Assembly (NCBI GenBank): GCA_033782935.1
Contig: JAWQEG010001376.1
Coordinates: 372,001 to 436,000, forward strand
DNA length: 64,000 nt
Reading direction: 5' to 3'
From: Petrolisthes cinctipes
Taxonomy: Eukaryota; Arthropoda; Malacostraca; Decapoda; Porcellanidae
Part shown: positions 44,524 to 56,047 of the stretch, piece by piece
How positions within the stretch are numbered: the stretch's first letter is position 1
How the letters are laid out: each line of letters opens with the position of its first letter
The notes under the pieces: model-generated
Told to the model about the DNA's origin: nothing
What the model saw: only the letters and a program-made list of their open reading frames with translations
Databases searched by the model: none
Program-made: the position numbers and the translations under genes

Positions 44524-47500
44524 AGTACTAAAGTAACACTATTCAAGGTCCTTCAGTGGAATTGCCGTGGCTTGCGTGCTTCTTGGGAGGAACTGCGCGT
44601 TCTTCTCTCTAGCTTCTTTCCTGCATGTGTTTCTCTCCAAGAGACAATGCTTGGGGACTACATTCCTGCCAGTCCTCCAGCATACTCAGCATTTTATTCC
44701 AATTCATTTGAAGGGCAGGGTCATCATGGTGGCTCTGCCATCCTAGTTCGCCGAGATATTCCATGCACGAGCCTGGAGCTTGACACTCCGCTCCAGGCTG
44801 TTGCAGTTAAGGTTTTTATGGACCGCCCGTACACTGTGTGCAGTCTATACCTTCCTCCCAGTGTTACAGTTGAGAGGGGTGATCTCAACCATCTTGTACG
44901 GGACCTTCCATCTCTCTTTATTTTATTATGTGATTTTAATGGTCGTCATCCTCTGTGGGGTGACAGTTCGGTCAACCCCAGGGGTGTTTTATTGGCTTCT
45001 TTTATCGAGGATGAGGGAATAGGGGTTTTAAATACGGGAGATGTGACACATTTTAATAGCCCTACTGGGGCTTTTACCGCCATTGACATTTCCCTTTGCT
45101 CACCCAGTGCTCTGTTGGATTTTACTTGGAGAGTGTTGCCTGACTTATATGGCAGTGACCATTTCCCTATACTTTTAGAATGTAACAGGTACGAACCACA
45201 GTCTCGTCTTCCTAGGTGGAAATTAGAGAAGGCTGACTGGCAGTTTTTTAGAGAGCTAACTTCTTCGGTCTCTTCTGTAGCCGATTTCGGTAGCTCTGAC
45301 GAGGCTGTAACATATTTCACTGATATGATCCACTCTGCTGCTTTCAACTCTATCCCTAGAACTTCTGGCTACTTTCCCAAACTTCCTGTCCCTTGGTGGT
45401 CACCAGTCTGCACCACTGCTGTGCGGGAGAAGCGCGCTGCTTTCTCTCGCCTTCGTCGCAATCGTGGGGACCCAACTCTTTTAGAGGACTTCCGACGGGC
45501 AAGGGCTCAGGCTAGATGAGTTTTAAAAGAGGCCCGACGTGCATCTTGGAAGGCCTATGTGTCTTCAATTAATACTAAAACTCCACTCACCCAAGTGTTC
45601 AGAAGAGTCCGTAAGATGGCGGGGAAATTTTCTCCTAGTTCTACACCTGTACTTAAGGTCAATGGAATTAAGATCATGGATGGTTTGACAGTGGCCAATA
45701 CCATGGCGGAGGCTTTTGCAAAGATCTCCAGCCGTGACTCTCGACCTCTGGCTGTCAGGCATGAGTTAAGAGCCAAGGAGTGTACTGTCCTGGATTTCTC
45801 AGGGAACGAGAATGAAAGTTATAACCATATACTCACCCTGAGAGACCTGCATTCTGCTCTCTCTCTCTGCGGTGACACTTCTCCTGGGCCAGACAACATC
45901 CCATATGCAATGTTACGACACTTGGGTGAAGAGGCGATCTCATTTATTTTAGCTTTATATAACAGAATCTGGCTGGAGGGTGTCTTCCCTTCTGGGTGGA
46001 GGGTTGCTACCATCCTTCCTTTTCTCAAGCCGGGCAAGGACTCTGGTGTTGCCCACAATTATCGACCAATTGCCTTGACCTCCTGTCTCTGTAAACTATT
46101 TGAAAAGATGGTGAATGTCAGACTGGTATACTTCTTGGAACGGGGTGATTTTCTGTCTCCGTCCCAGTCTGGCTTTCGTAAACACCGTTCCACTACAGAT
46201 GCTCTTGTCAGGTTGGAAGCTGCTGCATGTGAGGCCTTTGCACGACATCAACACCTTCTCTGTGTATTCTTTGATTTAGAGAAAGCCTATGACACAACAT
46301 GGCAATATGGCATCCTGCAGCAACTCCATTTCTATGGCCTGCGGGGTCGCCTTCCACGTTTTCTTAAGGAGTTTCTCAGTGGTCGCAGTTTTTCTGTGAG
46401 GGTTGGTACAACCCACTCAGCATCTGTTGCACAGGAGGAGGGCGTCCCCCAGGGAAGCGTCCTCAGTGTCACATTGTTTGCAGTAGCAATTAATGCCATT
46501 GCATCATCCCTTCCAGACAGTATAGCTAACTCGATGTACGTTGACGACCTAGCAGTCTGGTTTGCTGCTTCCCGTATGTCAGTGGCGGAGCGGCGCATGC
46601 AGCTTGCCCTTGACAGGGTGTCACGTTGGACTGGTTCTCATAGGTTTCGATTTTCTTCTTCCAAGGCAGTTGCTATGCACTTCTGCCGCATCCGAGGCGT
46701 CCACCCGGATCCGGACTTATTCATGTATGGTCATCGGATACGATGTGTCGAGGAGACTCGCTTTTTGGGTCTCCTTTTTGACAAACGTTTGACTTGGGTT
46801 CCCCACTTATGTACACTTAAGGTCTCTTGCCTCAAGGCTCTTAACCTGTTGAGGGTCCTGAGCCATACATCCTGGGGGGCTGATCGGGCCACCCTCCTCT
46901 GTCTATACCATGTTGTTATTAGGTCAAAACTCGACTATGGGTGTGAGGTGTACTCTTCTGCCACCGATGCCCGTCTCAGAGTTTTAGACCCTGTTCATCA
47001 TGCTGGAGTACGTCTGGCGACCGGAGCCTTCAGGTGGTCCCCAATCCCCAGTCTCCTGGTGGACGCTAATGAGCCACCTCTCGATCTCCGTCGCCAGTCC
47101 TTGATGGTTCGTTGTTGGCATCGATTACATCGACTTCCTGACTCCCTACCTTGCTTGGCGGTGTCATCTGATATCATGTCTCAGTACTACCTTTTACATT
47201 CTCGTGCACCATGGCCCTTTGGCTTCCGGGTCAGGAAGGCTATGGAGGAGATGGGCATAGATGACTTCCAGATTTGTCCTGTGAGGGTTCCCAGGGTGGC
47301 TCCATAGCTTCTTCCAGAGGTTTTCCCCTGCACCTGCTTTACAGACAAGAAGAAATCTCTTCCTCCTCCAGTGGCTCGTTCCCTCTTTTTAGAACATGCC
47401 TTCACTCACAGGGAGTCCCTCCCTGTGTACACTGATGGGTCAAAGTCTGATGCTGGAGTTGGCTTTGGAGTTGTCTTTCCTGACTTTTGCCGTGGAGGCA

Positions 47501-48255
47501 GGCTCCTTTCTGTCATGTCCATTTTTACTGCTGAGCTCTCGGCCATTTTATATGCCCTCCAAGTGATTTTTACTCTCCCTCAGCCTTTGTTTACTATTTT
47601 TAGCGATTCCTGTAGTGCCTTGCAGGCCTTGTGCAATTTTAACTCTTCCCATCCCCTGGTGTTGGCCATTCTTGAGTGGCTTGTCCTCCTGGGTCGTCGT
47701 GGCCGCAAAGTCACTTTTTGTTGGGTCCCGGCCCATGTGTGTGTTGATGGGAATGAGCGGGCTGACGCCCTGGCTAAGGCTGTGGTCTCCAATTCCTGGC
47801 CTCCTGCCAGGTGTCATCCTGTTCCTGCAGTGGACCTTCGACCCTACATAGATGCTACCGTTCGTTCCTGCTGGCAGGACAGATGGGACGCCGTCGGGGC
47901 TAACAAGCTCCGCGACATCCGCCAGCGCCTTTGTTTGTGGAGCTACAGTGGCCTGTCCAGCCGGTGGGAGACGGCTCTTGTCCATCTCCGCATTGGCCAC
48001 ACATTATTGACTCATGGCTTTTTAATGGAGAGGGCTCACCCTCCCTACTGTGATGATTATCTTGTCCCTTTGACAGTACGGCATCTTATTGTCGAGTGTC
48101 CCAGCCTTGGGGACCTTCGTCGTAGGCACTTCTCCGAGTACCGGAAGGGTGACGGTTCTTACAGTCTCTCCCAGGTGCTCGGGGAGGAGGCTTGTAGTGT
48201 AGGAGGGAACACCCTCTCCTATGTGGAGGAGGCTGGCCTTCTCCACAAATTGTGA
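44524..48255 (+). pseudogene. LINE ORF2: APE endonuclease, RT and RNase H (I-like clade)
   Basis: One frame runs about 1240 codons. Endonuclease: VLQWNCRGLRASWEEL, SLQETML, then LYGSDHFPILLEC. RT: LTSCLCKLFEKMVNVRL, FDLEKAYDTTW, EEGVPQGSVLS and MYVDDLAVW (YVDD at 46537-46548). RNase H: VYTDGSKSDAGVGFGVV, IFTAELSAI, FSDSCSAL, HVCVDGNERADALAK. APE-type endonuclease plus RNase H in one ORF2 is typical of the I superclade. Two nonsense codons interrupt the frame: TGA at 45517-45519, explicable as CGA to TGA decay, and TAG at 47305-47307. The 3' UTR ends 'caataaataaatcaaatcaa' near 48510. Confidence 0.92.
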
Positions 48256-48514
48256 ATTTTATTGTATTTATGGCTATTTATCTTTAGGTAGTTAAAGTTT
48301 AATGTTTCTTTCGTTAATATTTCAATTTTTTTATATATCTAACTTAAGTAGGTTATTTTATTAATATATAATTTTTTAGAAGACGTGGGTTTTATGCATG
48401 CTGCTTCTCCCTTTCGAGGTAGTGAAAATTATTTAATCTTTGTACATATTTTCTTAATGATGTAGATGACCTTTTTATGTTGGGAGGTCAATAAATAAAT
48501 CAAATCAAGTTATT
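48256..48514 (+). other. LINE 3' UTR
   Basis: AT-rich, ending in a short ATAA/ATCAA tail typical of I-like LINEs, then abrupt LTR sequence. Confidence 0.7.
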
Positions 48515-48670
48515 GCCTAGGAAGCTTGGTTCCCATGGACCCGTTTATGTCAGTTCAGCTAGTTTGAGCGATCATGTGAGGGTACATGGTGTATGATTCA
48601 CTACCTATGTTGGTATTACATGTAGGTATTATATGTAGGTATTATATGTAGTTATAACCGGTACATCTCT
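48515..48670 (-). repeat. Second, partial LTR of env-bearing element
   Basis: About 150 bp matches 40495-40650 in the same orientation ('aagcttggttcccatg', 'gatcatgtgag', 'ccggtac'). It makes the 40.1-48.7 kb block a decayed provirus-like unit whose gag and most of pol have been lost. Confidence 0.65.
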
Positions 48671-48780
48671 ACCATTTATCTAATAATAATAATAATAATG
48701 TCTGGATTTTGGATGAATCTCCAACCCGACAGTAACGTGTACATATTTATGTATATATATTTATGATGTATATATATTAT

Positions 48781-49207
48781 ATGTAACGTGTGTAAATAGA
48801 TATTTGCCTATGGGCGTTCGAACACACATAGACGTGTCTCAGTATGTGCAGCTTCGAACGCCACCAGTTGAGCTGGGTGGTGTATACCCACCACGCAGTC
48901 AGTCGTACAGTAACCACCACGAACAATACACTCCTTCAGTCCAATCAGCCAACAATTCAAATATCAACATTTTATTCTTCACCAAGCTACATCGCCATCA
49001 TCCAGCCACATCAGTCACATAAGTACACTTATAGCATATTTTGGGGCCTCATATATGTCTATTTAGTGTGCTTATCATTCATCTCCACCATAACATCGAA
49101 GGTAAATTCTTCCATCACAACTATCCCATCTTAACGTAATATACAGTCCACTAAATATAAAGTAAAAATCATGTAAATTTGGGATATATGGTCCTTCGAA
49201 CCGGATA
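48781..49207 (+). repeat. Putative BEL/Pao 5' LTR and primer binding site
   Basis: tggtccttcgaaccggat (49190-49207) complements a tRNA-like 3' end (…CCGGTTCGAAGGACCA) and has the expected TGG start, so it is a good primer binding site. The LTR would be the sequence upstream, from TGTAACGTGTG at about 48781 to near 49173. No second LTR exists to confirm the limits, because the element is truncated. Confidence 0.5.
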
Positions 49208-49699
49208 TGGTTGTTTTTTCACGTTTGTTATTAAATTGTAATTATTAGGTATTTTTCATTTAAAATCAGCCGGCTTCATTTCATCTCACCGACGCCATTT
49301 ACATTACGGCAGTCACCAGGTGCGGCGGTAATTCTCGCTCCTGGCCTGTCTTCATTCCATCATTTATTTTATTCTCATTTCCTCATTTTGTTATTTTATG
49401 GCCACTGAAACAGGTCGACATACTGAGACATAGATGTGTGTCCGAGTTTTATGTGGATCGTCCAGGTTTGGGTCACACGAGGCTAGGAAACGAGAGAATA
49501 GCCCGGGACCACCTGGAGAGACGACCCACCTTGGCCATTAGAGTAACAGCAATAAAATTAGTAAAGTAACACGGGGAAATGATTAAATAGTTAGAAATTT
49601 ATGAAGGGAGGGCAAAATTTAAAGTAACTCGGGGATATTTATCAAGTAATTTTCTTTTAATAATTTAATATTTTTTGATAAATAAATTTTAAAATCACG
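49208..49699 (+). other. BEL/Pao leader region
   Basis: Between the primer binding site and the first ATG; about 490 bp, no ORF of note. Confidence 0.5.
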
Positions 49700-52308
49700 A
49701 TGGATACAACAGCCATAAGGAGAATAAGGGCAGGTTTTAAAGGAAGCATAACTAAGCTTATTCGAGAGGTCCTAGCTTCAATTGATACTGTTGCCTCTAG
49801 CAGGATTCAAGGCGCAGTAAATACCATCAAAGAGAAAATGAATGTAATTAAGGGATACGATGAGCAGCTATATTCCTCAATTAAAGATGATGATGAATTA
49901 ACATCCGAGATAGAAGCAGATACGAAATACTGCATGGATGTGAATTCGGTATTAATTGATCTTGAAATGGCCATGAGTAGAAGATCCAACAATGGTGAAG
50001 CCAAGGCGTTCAAATTGCCTAAGTTAACACTCCCGACCTTCGATGGCAATCCATTAAATTGGACAGGGTTTTGGGATATATTTAAGTGCTCCGTGCATAA
50101 TAACGATGAGCTCACCGCGGTGCAAAAGTTCACGTACTTGAAAGGACAACTGTTGGATGATGCAAAACGATTGGTAGATGGGTTTAAATTAGAAGATAGT
50201 AGTTACGCCACATCTATAGAATTGCTGGAAAACACTTATGGTCAGAAAGATAAGATCAAAGCAGCCTTGATTAACAATTTGCTAGAGTTAAAACCGCCTA
50301 ATTATCAGATTGATGAATTAAAATCCTTCTATGCATCCTTCGAAAGTAACCTTAGGGCTATGAGTGCAATAAATATTAAGATGGAAGAAATTTGCACGGT
50401 GGTACTAATGAATAAGGTGCCGTCGCCTCTAAAGGAGATAGTAAAGAGAGGAATAAAGGATATTAGTTTGGATTTGGAAGACTTTATAGCAAAGTATCAG
50501 TCAGAAGTTTTTAATATGGATGAAGTATCATGTATCCAAGTGGAGAGACCCCTTGTTACGGCAAGTTTTAATGTACAAAATAGAGATGAAGAGAAGAATA
50601 AGACTAAGAGATTCAATTGTAAATTATGTTCTAGTCCTAAACATATTTGGTATAAATGTAGCAAGTATAGAAAGAATATTCAAAAGGTGAAACGAGCACA
50701 AAGTCTTAAACTATGTAAAGGATGTTTATCAGCAGAACACGGTACGAATGGTTGCATTAATCCAAACGTAAAAACATGCAAGTTCTGCGATGAAAAGCAT
50801 TATTATTCCTTGTGCTTACAAGAAAGGAAGAGTGAACAACCGACAAGCTGTGCAACTGAATCTCAAAGTAATAATCAGAGAACACAGGCTCTGACAGTTT
50901 CAGTGAATAAGCAGACGACCATACTCCCAACTATACAGCTACCGGTAAAGAAACGGGATCAGTGCTCAAAAAGATCGTTTGTACTAAGGTCTATGTTGCC
51001 TAGTATACAATATCAGAGTGAGGGATGGGAAGAGCTGCGACTTCAAGGATTCACCAAAGTAAATGAACCCAAGAAGTATGAAGTCGTAACTATCTTCTAT
51101 AGATACCACAATAAAACTTACCCACTGACTGCGGTCGTAGTGGATAGTTTGCCAAATCACGCAGCTACGACAGAATTAAAGGCTAGACTCCTAGGATTGC
51201 AAAGAAAGGGAGTTAAATTAGCAGATTCATTAGCTACTGAAACAGGGAAGATTCAAATATTGATAAGTGCAGATGTATACTATGACATAGTGCATCCGGG
51301 GTATGTAAGAGAAGGAAGCTTGATCCTTTTACCCACGATATGCGGATATGCTGTAAGCGGTACCTACTCTGTTAAAAACAATAGCGCAACGGTTGAAGTA
51401 GTCACAATTCTGAAGGTAGCGGTTAATCCCACGGATGTTAATCCTGTGAACGATGAAATACCATGCAAGAATGACCTAGATTGTTTGTGGGATTTAGATA
51501 ATGTTGGTATAGTCTCGAAAGAATTAGACCTAGCATCAAAGAGGATTATGCAGAACTACACAGAAACTGTAGAGTATGATGAGAACGCGAGACAATACAA
51601 GGTAGAATTGCCTTGGAATACAAACAAACCTTTGTTGCCATCAAATTTTGGTTTAGCATTAGGTAGATTAAGAGGGATGCAACGGAAATTTGCTGGGAAT
51701 CCTAACCTTTTAAAGATCTATCAGAAAGTAATAACTGATCAAGAAAAGCGAGAATTTATTGAGGAAGTAAAAGGTGAAGACCGAAAAAAGGAAACAGGAG
51801 TACATTACCTATCTCATCATGGGGTTAATAAGGATAGTGTTACAACACCCTTACGTATAGTATTTGATTGCTCCGCGAAAACATCAGGAAATCTAAGTTT
51901 AAATGATTGCTTAGAGACAGGTCCCTCACTAGTTCCAGATCTCGTTATGGTTTTGTTGCGATTTAGATGTAATAAATTCTCATGGGTCAGTGATATAGAG
52001 AAAGCATTTCTGATGGTTCAATTGAATGAAAAGGGTAGGGATGTAACCAGGTTTTTATGGCCAAAATTTCCAGAAGATTTGAACTCACCATATGAGATGT
52101 ATCGTTTTAAAGTAGTATTGTTTGGTGCAACATGTTCACAATTCCTTCTTAATGCTACCATACTTCATCATATGTCTTCCATCGCGTTAGATCCAGAACA
52201 AAGAAAAGAAATATTAGATGGATTGTACATAGATAATTTGCAAGGTACTAGTAATTCCGAAATTGCTTTAGTGAAAAATCATAAAATAGTGCAACAAGTG
52301 TTTGATGA
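49700..52308 (+). CDS. BEL/Pao gag-pol, 3'-truncated
   Basis: An open frame of about 870 codons. Domains in order: capsid-like region with FKLPKLTLPTFDGNPLNWTG (DUF1759, about residues 100-270); cysteine knuckles CKLCSSPKHIWYKC, CKGCLSAEHG and CKFCDEKHYYSLC (about 305-375); a DUF1758-type aspartic protease region (about 415-560) with DQCSKRSFV where D-x-G is usual; then Pao RT with LRIVFDCSAKT, FSWVSDIEKAFLMV and LYIDNLQGT. YIDN in place of YVDD occurs in BEL elements as far as I recall. The reading frame continues to 52339 only by running into antisense LINE sequence; the true homology stops near VFDE. Rest of RT, RNase H and integrase are missing. No internal stops. Confidence 0.9.
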
Positions 52309-53725
52309 GGGCCATGGTGCACGAGAATGTAAAAGGTAGTACTGAGACATGATATCAGATGACACCGCCAAGCAAAGTAGGGAGTCAGGAAGTCGATGTA
52401 ATCGATGCCAACAACGAACCATCAAGGACTGATGACGGAGATCAAGAGGTGGCTCATTAGCGTCCACCAGGAGACTGAGGATTGGGGACGACCTAAAGGC
52501 TCCGGTCGCCAGACGTACTCCAGCATGATGAACAGGGTCTAAAACTCTGAGACGGGCATCGGTGGCAGAAGAGTACACCTCACACCCATAGTCGAGTTTT
52601 GACCTAATAAGAACATGGTATAGGCGGAGGAGGGTGGCCCGATCAGCCCCCCAGGATGTATGGCTCAGGACCCTCAACAGGTTAAGAGCCTTGAGGCAAG
52701 AGACCTTAAGTGTACGTAAGTGGGGAACCCAAGTCAAACGTTTGTCAAAAAGGAGACCCAAAAAGCGAGTCTCCTCGACACATCGTATCCGATGACCATA
52801 CATGAATAAGTCCGGATCCGGGTGGACGCCTCGGATGCGGCAGAAGTGCATAGCAACTGTCTTGGAAGCAGAAAATCGAAACCCATGAGAACCAATCCAA
52901 CGTGACACCCTGTCAAGGGCAAGCTGCATGCGCCGCTCCGCCACTGACATACGGGAAGCAGCAAACCAGACTGCTAGGTCGTCAACGTACATCGAGTTAG
53001 CTATACCGTCTGGAAGGGATGAGGCAATGGCATTAATTGCTACTGCAAACAATGTGACACTGAGGACGCTTCCCTGGGGGACGCCCTCCTCCTGTGCAAC
53101 AGATGCTGAGTGGGTTGTACCAACCCTCACAGAAAAACTGCGACCACTGAGAAACTCCTTAAGAAAGCGTGGAAGGCGACCCCGCAGGCCATATGAATGG
53201 AGTTGCTGCAGGATGCCATATTGCCATGTAGTGTCATAGGCTTTCTCTAAATCAAAGAATACACAGACAAGGTGTTGATGTCATGCAAAGGCCTCACATG
53301 CAGCAGCTTCCAACCTGACCAGAGCATATGTAGTGGAACGGTATTTACGAAAGCCAGACTGGGACGGAGACAGAAAATCACCCCATTCCAAGAAGTATAC
53401 CAGTCTGACATTCACCATCTTTTCAAATAGTTTACAGAGACAGGAGGTCAAGGCAATTGGTCGATAATTGAGGGCAACACCAGAGTCCTTGTTCGGCTTG
53501 AGAAAAGGAAGGATGGTAGCAACCCTCCACCCAGAAGGGAAGACACCCTCCAGCCAGATTCTGTTATATACAGCTAAAAGAAATGAGATCGCTTCCTCAC
53601 CCAAGTGTCGTAACATTGCATATGGGATGTTGTCTGGCCCAGGAGAAGTGTCGCCGCAGAGAGAGAGAGCAGAATGCAGGTCTCTCAGGGTGAGTATATG
53701 GTTATAACTTTCATTCTCGTTCCCA
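52309..53725 (-). pseudogene. Inverted LINE fragment (RT region), same family as 43.9-48.5 kb
   Basis: The minus strand repeats LINE positions about 45806-47220 with few differences, including EEGVPQGSVLS and MYVDDLAVW. A CGA to TGA change near 53281-53284 breaks the frame. Unusually for a LINE, the 3' end is missing: it joins the BEL element at 'gggccatggtgcacg'. It is a rearranged piece rather than a simple insertion. Confidence 0.9.
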
Positions 53726-53924
53726 AAAATCAGTACTAAAGTAACACCGTTCAAGGTCCTTCAGTGGAATTGCCGTGGCTTGCATGCTTCTTGGGAGGAA
53801 CTGCGCGTTCTTCTCTCTAGCTTCTCTCCTGAATGTGTTTCTCTCCAAGAGACAATACTTGGGGACTACATTCCTGCCAGTCCTCCAGCATACTCCGCAT
53901 TTTATTCCAGTTCATTTGAAGGGC
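53726..53924 (+). pseudogene. LINE endonuclease fragment in opposite orientation
   Basis: It matches 44514-44717 of the first LINE (VLQWNCRGLHASWEEL and following). It abuts the inverted RT fragment at a 'ccc/aaaa' junction, resembling a twin-priming 5' inversion. It ends at 'gaagggca', where GGTA-family sequence begins. Confidence 0.85.
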
Positions 53925-54546
53925 ATTTGCCCAGGTTAGGTCCCAGTAGTTTGGGTATTATTACAGAATAACTGGGTTTTTGGCTAGGATCGCGCAGTAT
54001 TACCACATCTGGCTAGGTCCCGGAAATTTGCCCCAGTCACTTTGATAGTTTACACTGGTTATATCCCGGTAGTTTACCCAGGTTAGGTCCCGGTAGTTTG
54101 CCCAGGTTAGGTTCCGGTAGTCTGCTGTGGTCTAGGTTAGGTTAGGTCAGGTCAGGTAAGGTCAGACTAATTTCCAAATTATGTTTGTAAAACGGGGCAT
54201 CTCCGAGAGAAACACCATAGATGAAAAGTGTCTTAGAATGGTCCAAAATAGTGGGTAATGATACTAAAATATACAATATAGTGAACCCAGTTCTTATGTA
54301 AATTTACCGTAGTTTGCCCAGGTTAGGTCCCGGTAGTCTGATGTGGTCTAGGTTAGGTTAGGTTAGGTCAGGTCAGGTAAGGTCAGGCTAATTTCAAAAT
54401 GCCCCATTTGAATATGCCCTATCTTGGAAATGGGGCATTTGCGGAGGAAATGCCATTGAGGAAAATAGTCTTCGAATGGTCTAAATAAGTGGGTAATAAA
54501 GGTAGAAAAAACGTACGCAATAACGGTAATTCTTTCAATATTTACC
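53925..54546. mobile_element. Outer GGTA-family copy, interrupted by a second copy
   Basis: 53925-53953 and 54309-54546 together form a decayed, left-truncated copy: 'gcccaggttaggtcccggtag' units, a TTAGG-like run and a right end near 'atatttacc'. The inner copy at 53954-54308 splits it. Confidence 0.65.
53954..54308. mobile_element. GGTA-family MITE, self-nested, perfect 8-bp TSD
   Basis: Left terminus GGTATTATTACAGAATAACT; right, inverted, GGTAAATTTACATAAGAACT. Flanks GTAGTTTG at 53946-53953 and 54309-54316 are identical. The interior matches 710-1043 in reverse: 'aggttaggttaggtcaggt', 'cggtagtttgcccaggtt', 'aaaacggggcatctccgag'. Confidence 0.85.
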
Positions 54547-55588
54547 GATATATTTCATTTGTAATTGATATGAACTTAATATATATAATACTAAACTGCA
54601 CTTTAATATAAGAGGAACATATAAGAGGCGCTCTTATTACGTGTTTACAATACACAGCTGATATGATTCTTCTTCCCCATTGGCTGGAAAAAAGCGGGAA
54701 CTATTTGAAAGCTCCTTCCTGATTGGCTAAAGGACTTAGAAACTCCTAGAGGATTTAGGAACTCCTAAGTGTTAGGAAGGGTTTAGGAACTCCTCAGAAT
54801 GTTTTGAGTATGGGCACTTAGGAAACGAGATAGGAGTTCCTAACCTGTTCCTACACTAGGCATTCCTAACTGAGATAGGAAGGCTAATTTAGAAACTTTT
54901 TGAGTATCCGGCCCCAGCACGGTGAATGATAACATTCCTCCATATACCGCATTTAAGGGGTTAACCTATACAGTAAATTATATCCTAAACAAAATATTAT
55001 ACCCTAAATGCACCTTAGTAACCTATATGTGGAGGAACGGTAATGAACACAGAATATAAGGGGAACAAAGAGGAAAATAGTAGAAATACTCAAGGGCTGG
55101 CAGGGAGTCTTGGCAGGAGTGTGTGTGTAAGAGTCAAGTTCGCTGTAGGATGTGCTGACTTTTCTACCGGCTGAATCCCTTTTTATACCGTCCGAAATCT
55201 TGGAGGGGTGAAGAGGGGAATCGCTTTGGCAAATGTTGATTGGAGGAATAGATTAAACGAGGGAACGAGGGAAAGTCCAGTTGTGTGTGTGTGTGTCGAT
55301 CTTGGTGTTTCAATATTATGTACAACTTTGGTAAATTTTTACAAGTTGCCACAACAGGATTTCATAGGAAAAATATATAATTCCTAGAAGGTTTTAGTGT
55401 GATTTGAATGATGTTGACCTTCGTTTCTTTAGGTAATGCTTCGTTTTGGAGATAGCCCCCTCTCTCCCATCCAACAATCTTGGGGGAGAGCCTGGGAAAT
55501 TGGAGGTTTTGGGTGGGGGGAAAACTCATAATATAGTATATTTGCCATTCTATATTGCACTCACGACATGCCATAAATGTCAAAAAGT
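54547..55588. other. Non-coding, includes AGGAACTCCTA repeat (about 54720-54915)
   Basis: Around 54720-54915 'aggaactcctaa', 'aggagttcctaac' and variants recur in both orientations and the block ends 'gagtatccggcccc', the kind of end seen in MITEs; its left terminus was not found. The rest, with a short TG tract at 55280, shows nothing. Confidence 0.5.
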
Positions 55589-55760
55589 GGAAAACCCGAG
55601 CCAAGTTTCGGCAAAAGTTGGCTCGGGTTTTCCAATTTTCAACAAGCATATATCTGGAAAACTGGAAAACCCGAGCCAAGTTTTGCCAAACTTGGCTCGG
55701 GCTTTCCAGTTTTCAATGAGCATAAATATTGAAAAATTAAAAACCCGAGCCAACTTTTTT
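55589..55760. repeat. 75-bp tandem repeat with perfect hairpins
   Basis: The unit start aaaacccgagccaa recurs at 75-bp spacing (CCC at 55595, 55670, 55744). Each of the first two units contains its own inverted partner: GGAAAACCCGAGCCAA with TTGGCTCGGGTTTTCC (55589-55633), and CTGGAAAACCCGAGCCAAG with its near-complement (55662-55709). The third is half a unit. Confidence 0.85.
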
Positions 55761-55778
55761 CTGACCCAACCTGCATCG

Positions 55779-56047
55779 GGCATCCTTCGGTCTTAACCAT
55801 AGCATCGAGATATTACAGAATTAAAAAGACCTGACCTAACCTAACCTAGAAGGGGGCATCCTTCGGGACCTAACCTTGCCATACTTTTGCACCTAACCTT
55901 GCCATACTTCGGCACCTAACCTTGCCATACTTCGGCACCTAACCTTTCCATTCTTCGGGACCTAATCATGGCATCCTTCGGGACCTAACCATTTGCATCC
56001 TTCGGCCTTAACCAGAACATCAATTTGTTATAGAATTAGGAAGACCA
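55779..56047. repeat. 23-bp tandem array 'CTTCGGGACCTAACCTTGCCATA'-like
   Basis: Seven units of CCTAACC-containing 23-mers (for example cttcggcacctaaccttgcc) are flanked by a direct duplication 'gcatccttcggtcttaacca' (55779) / 'gcatccttcggccttaacca' (55996). The motif overlaps the GGGACCTAACC core of the GGTA MITEs. Confidence 0.75.

Noticed and set aside
52309..52339. GHGARECKR as the natural C terminus of the BEL protein
   Set aside because: The same residues result from antisense reading of the LINE RT region (compare 47187-47230); the BEL homology ends before it.
54130..54400. Interstitial telomere array
   Set aside because: Only two or three TTAGG-like units in a row, mixed with TCAGG, and located at the same place within each MITE copy.
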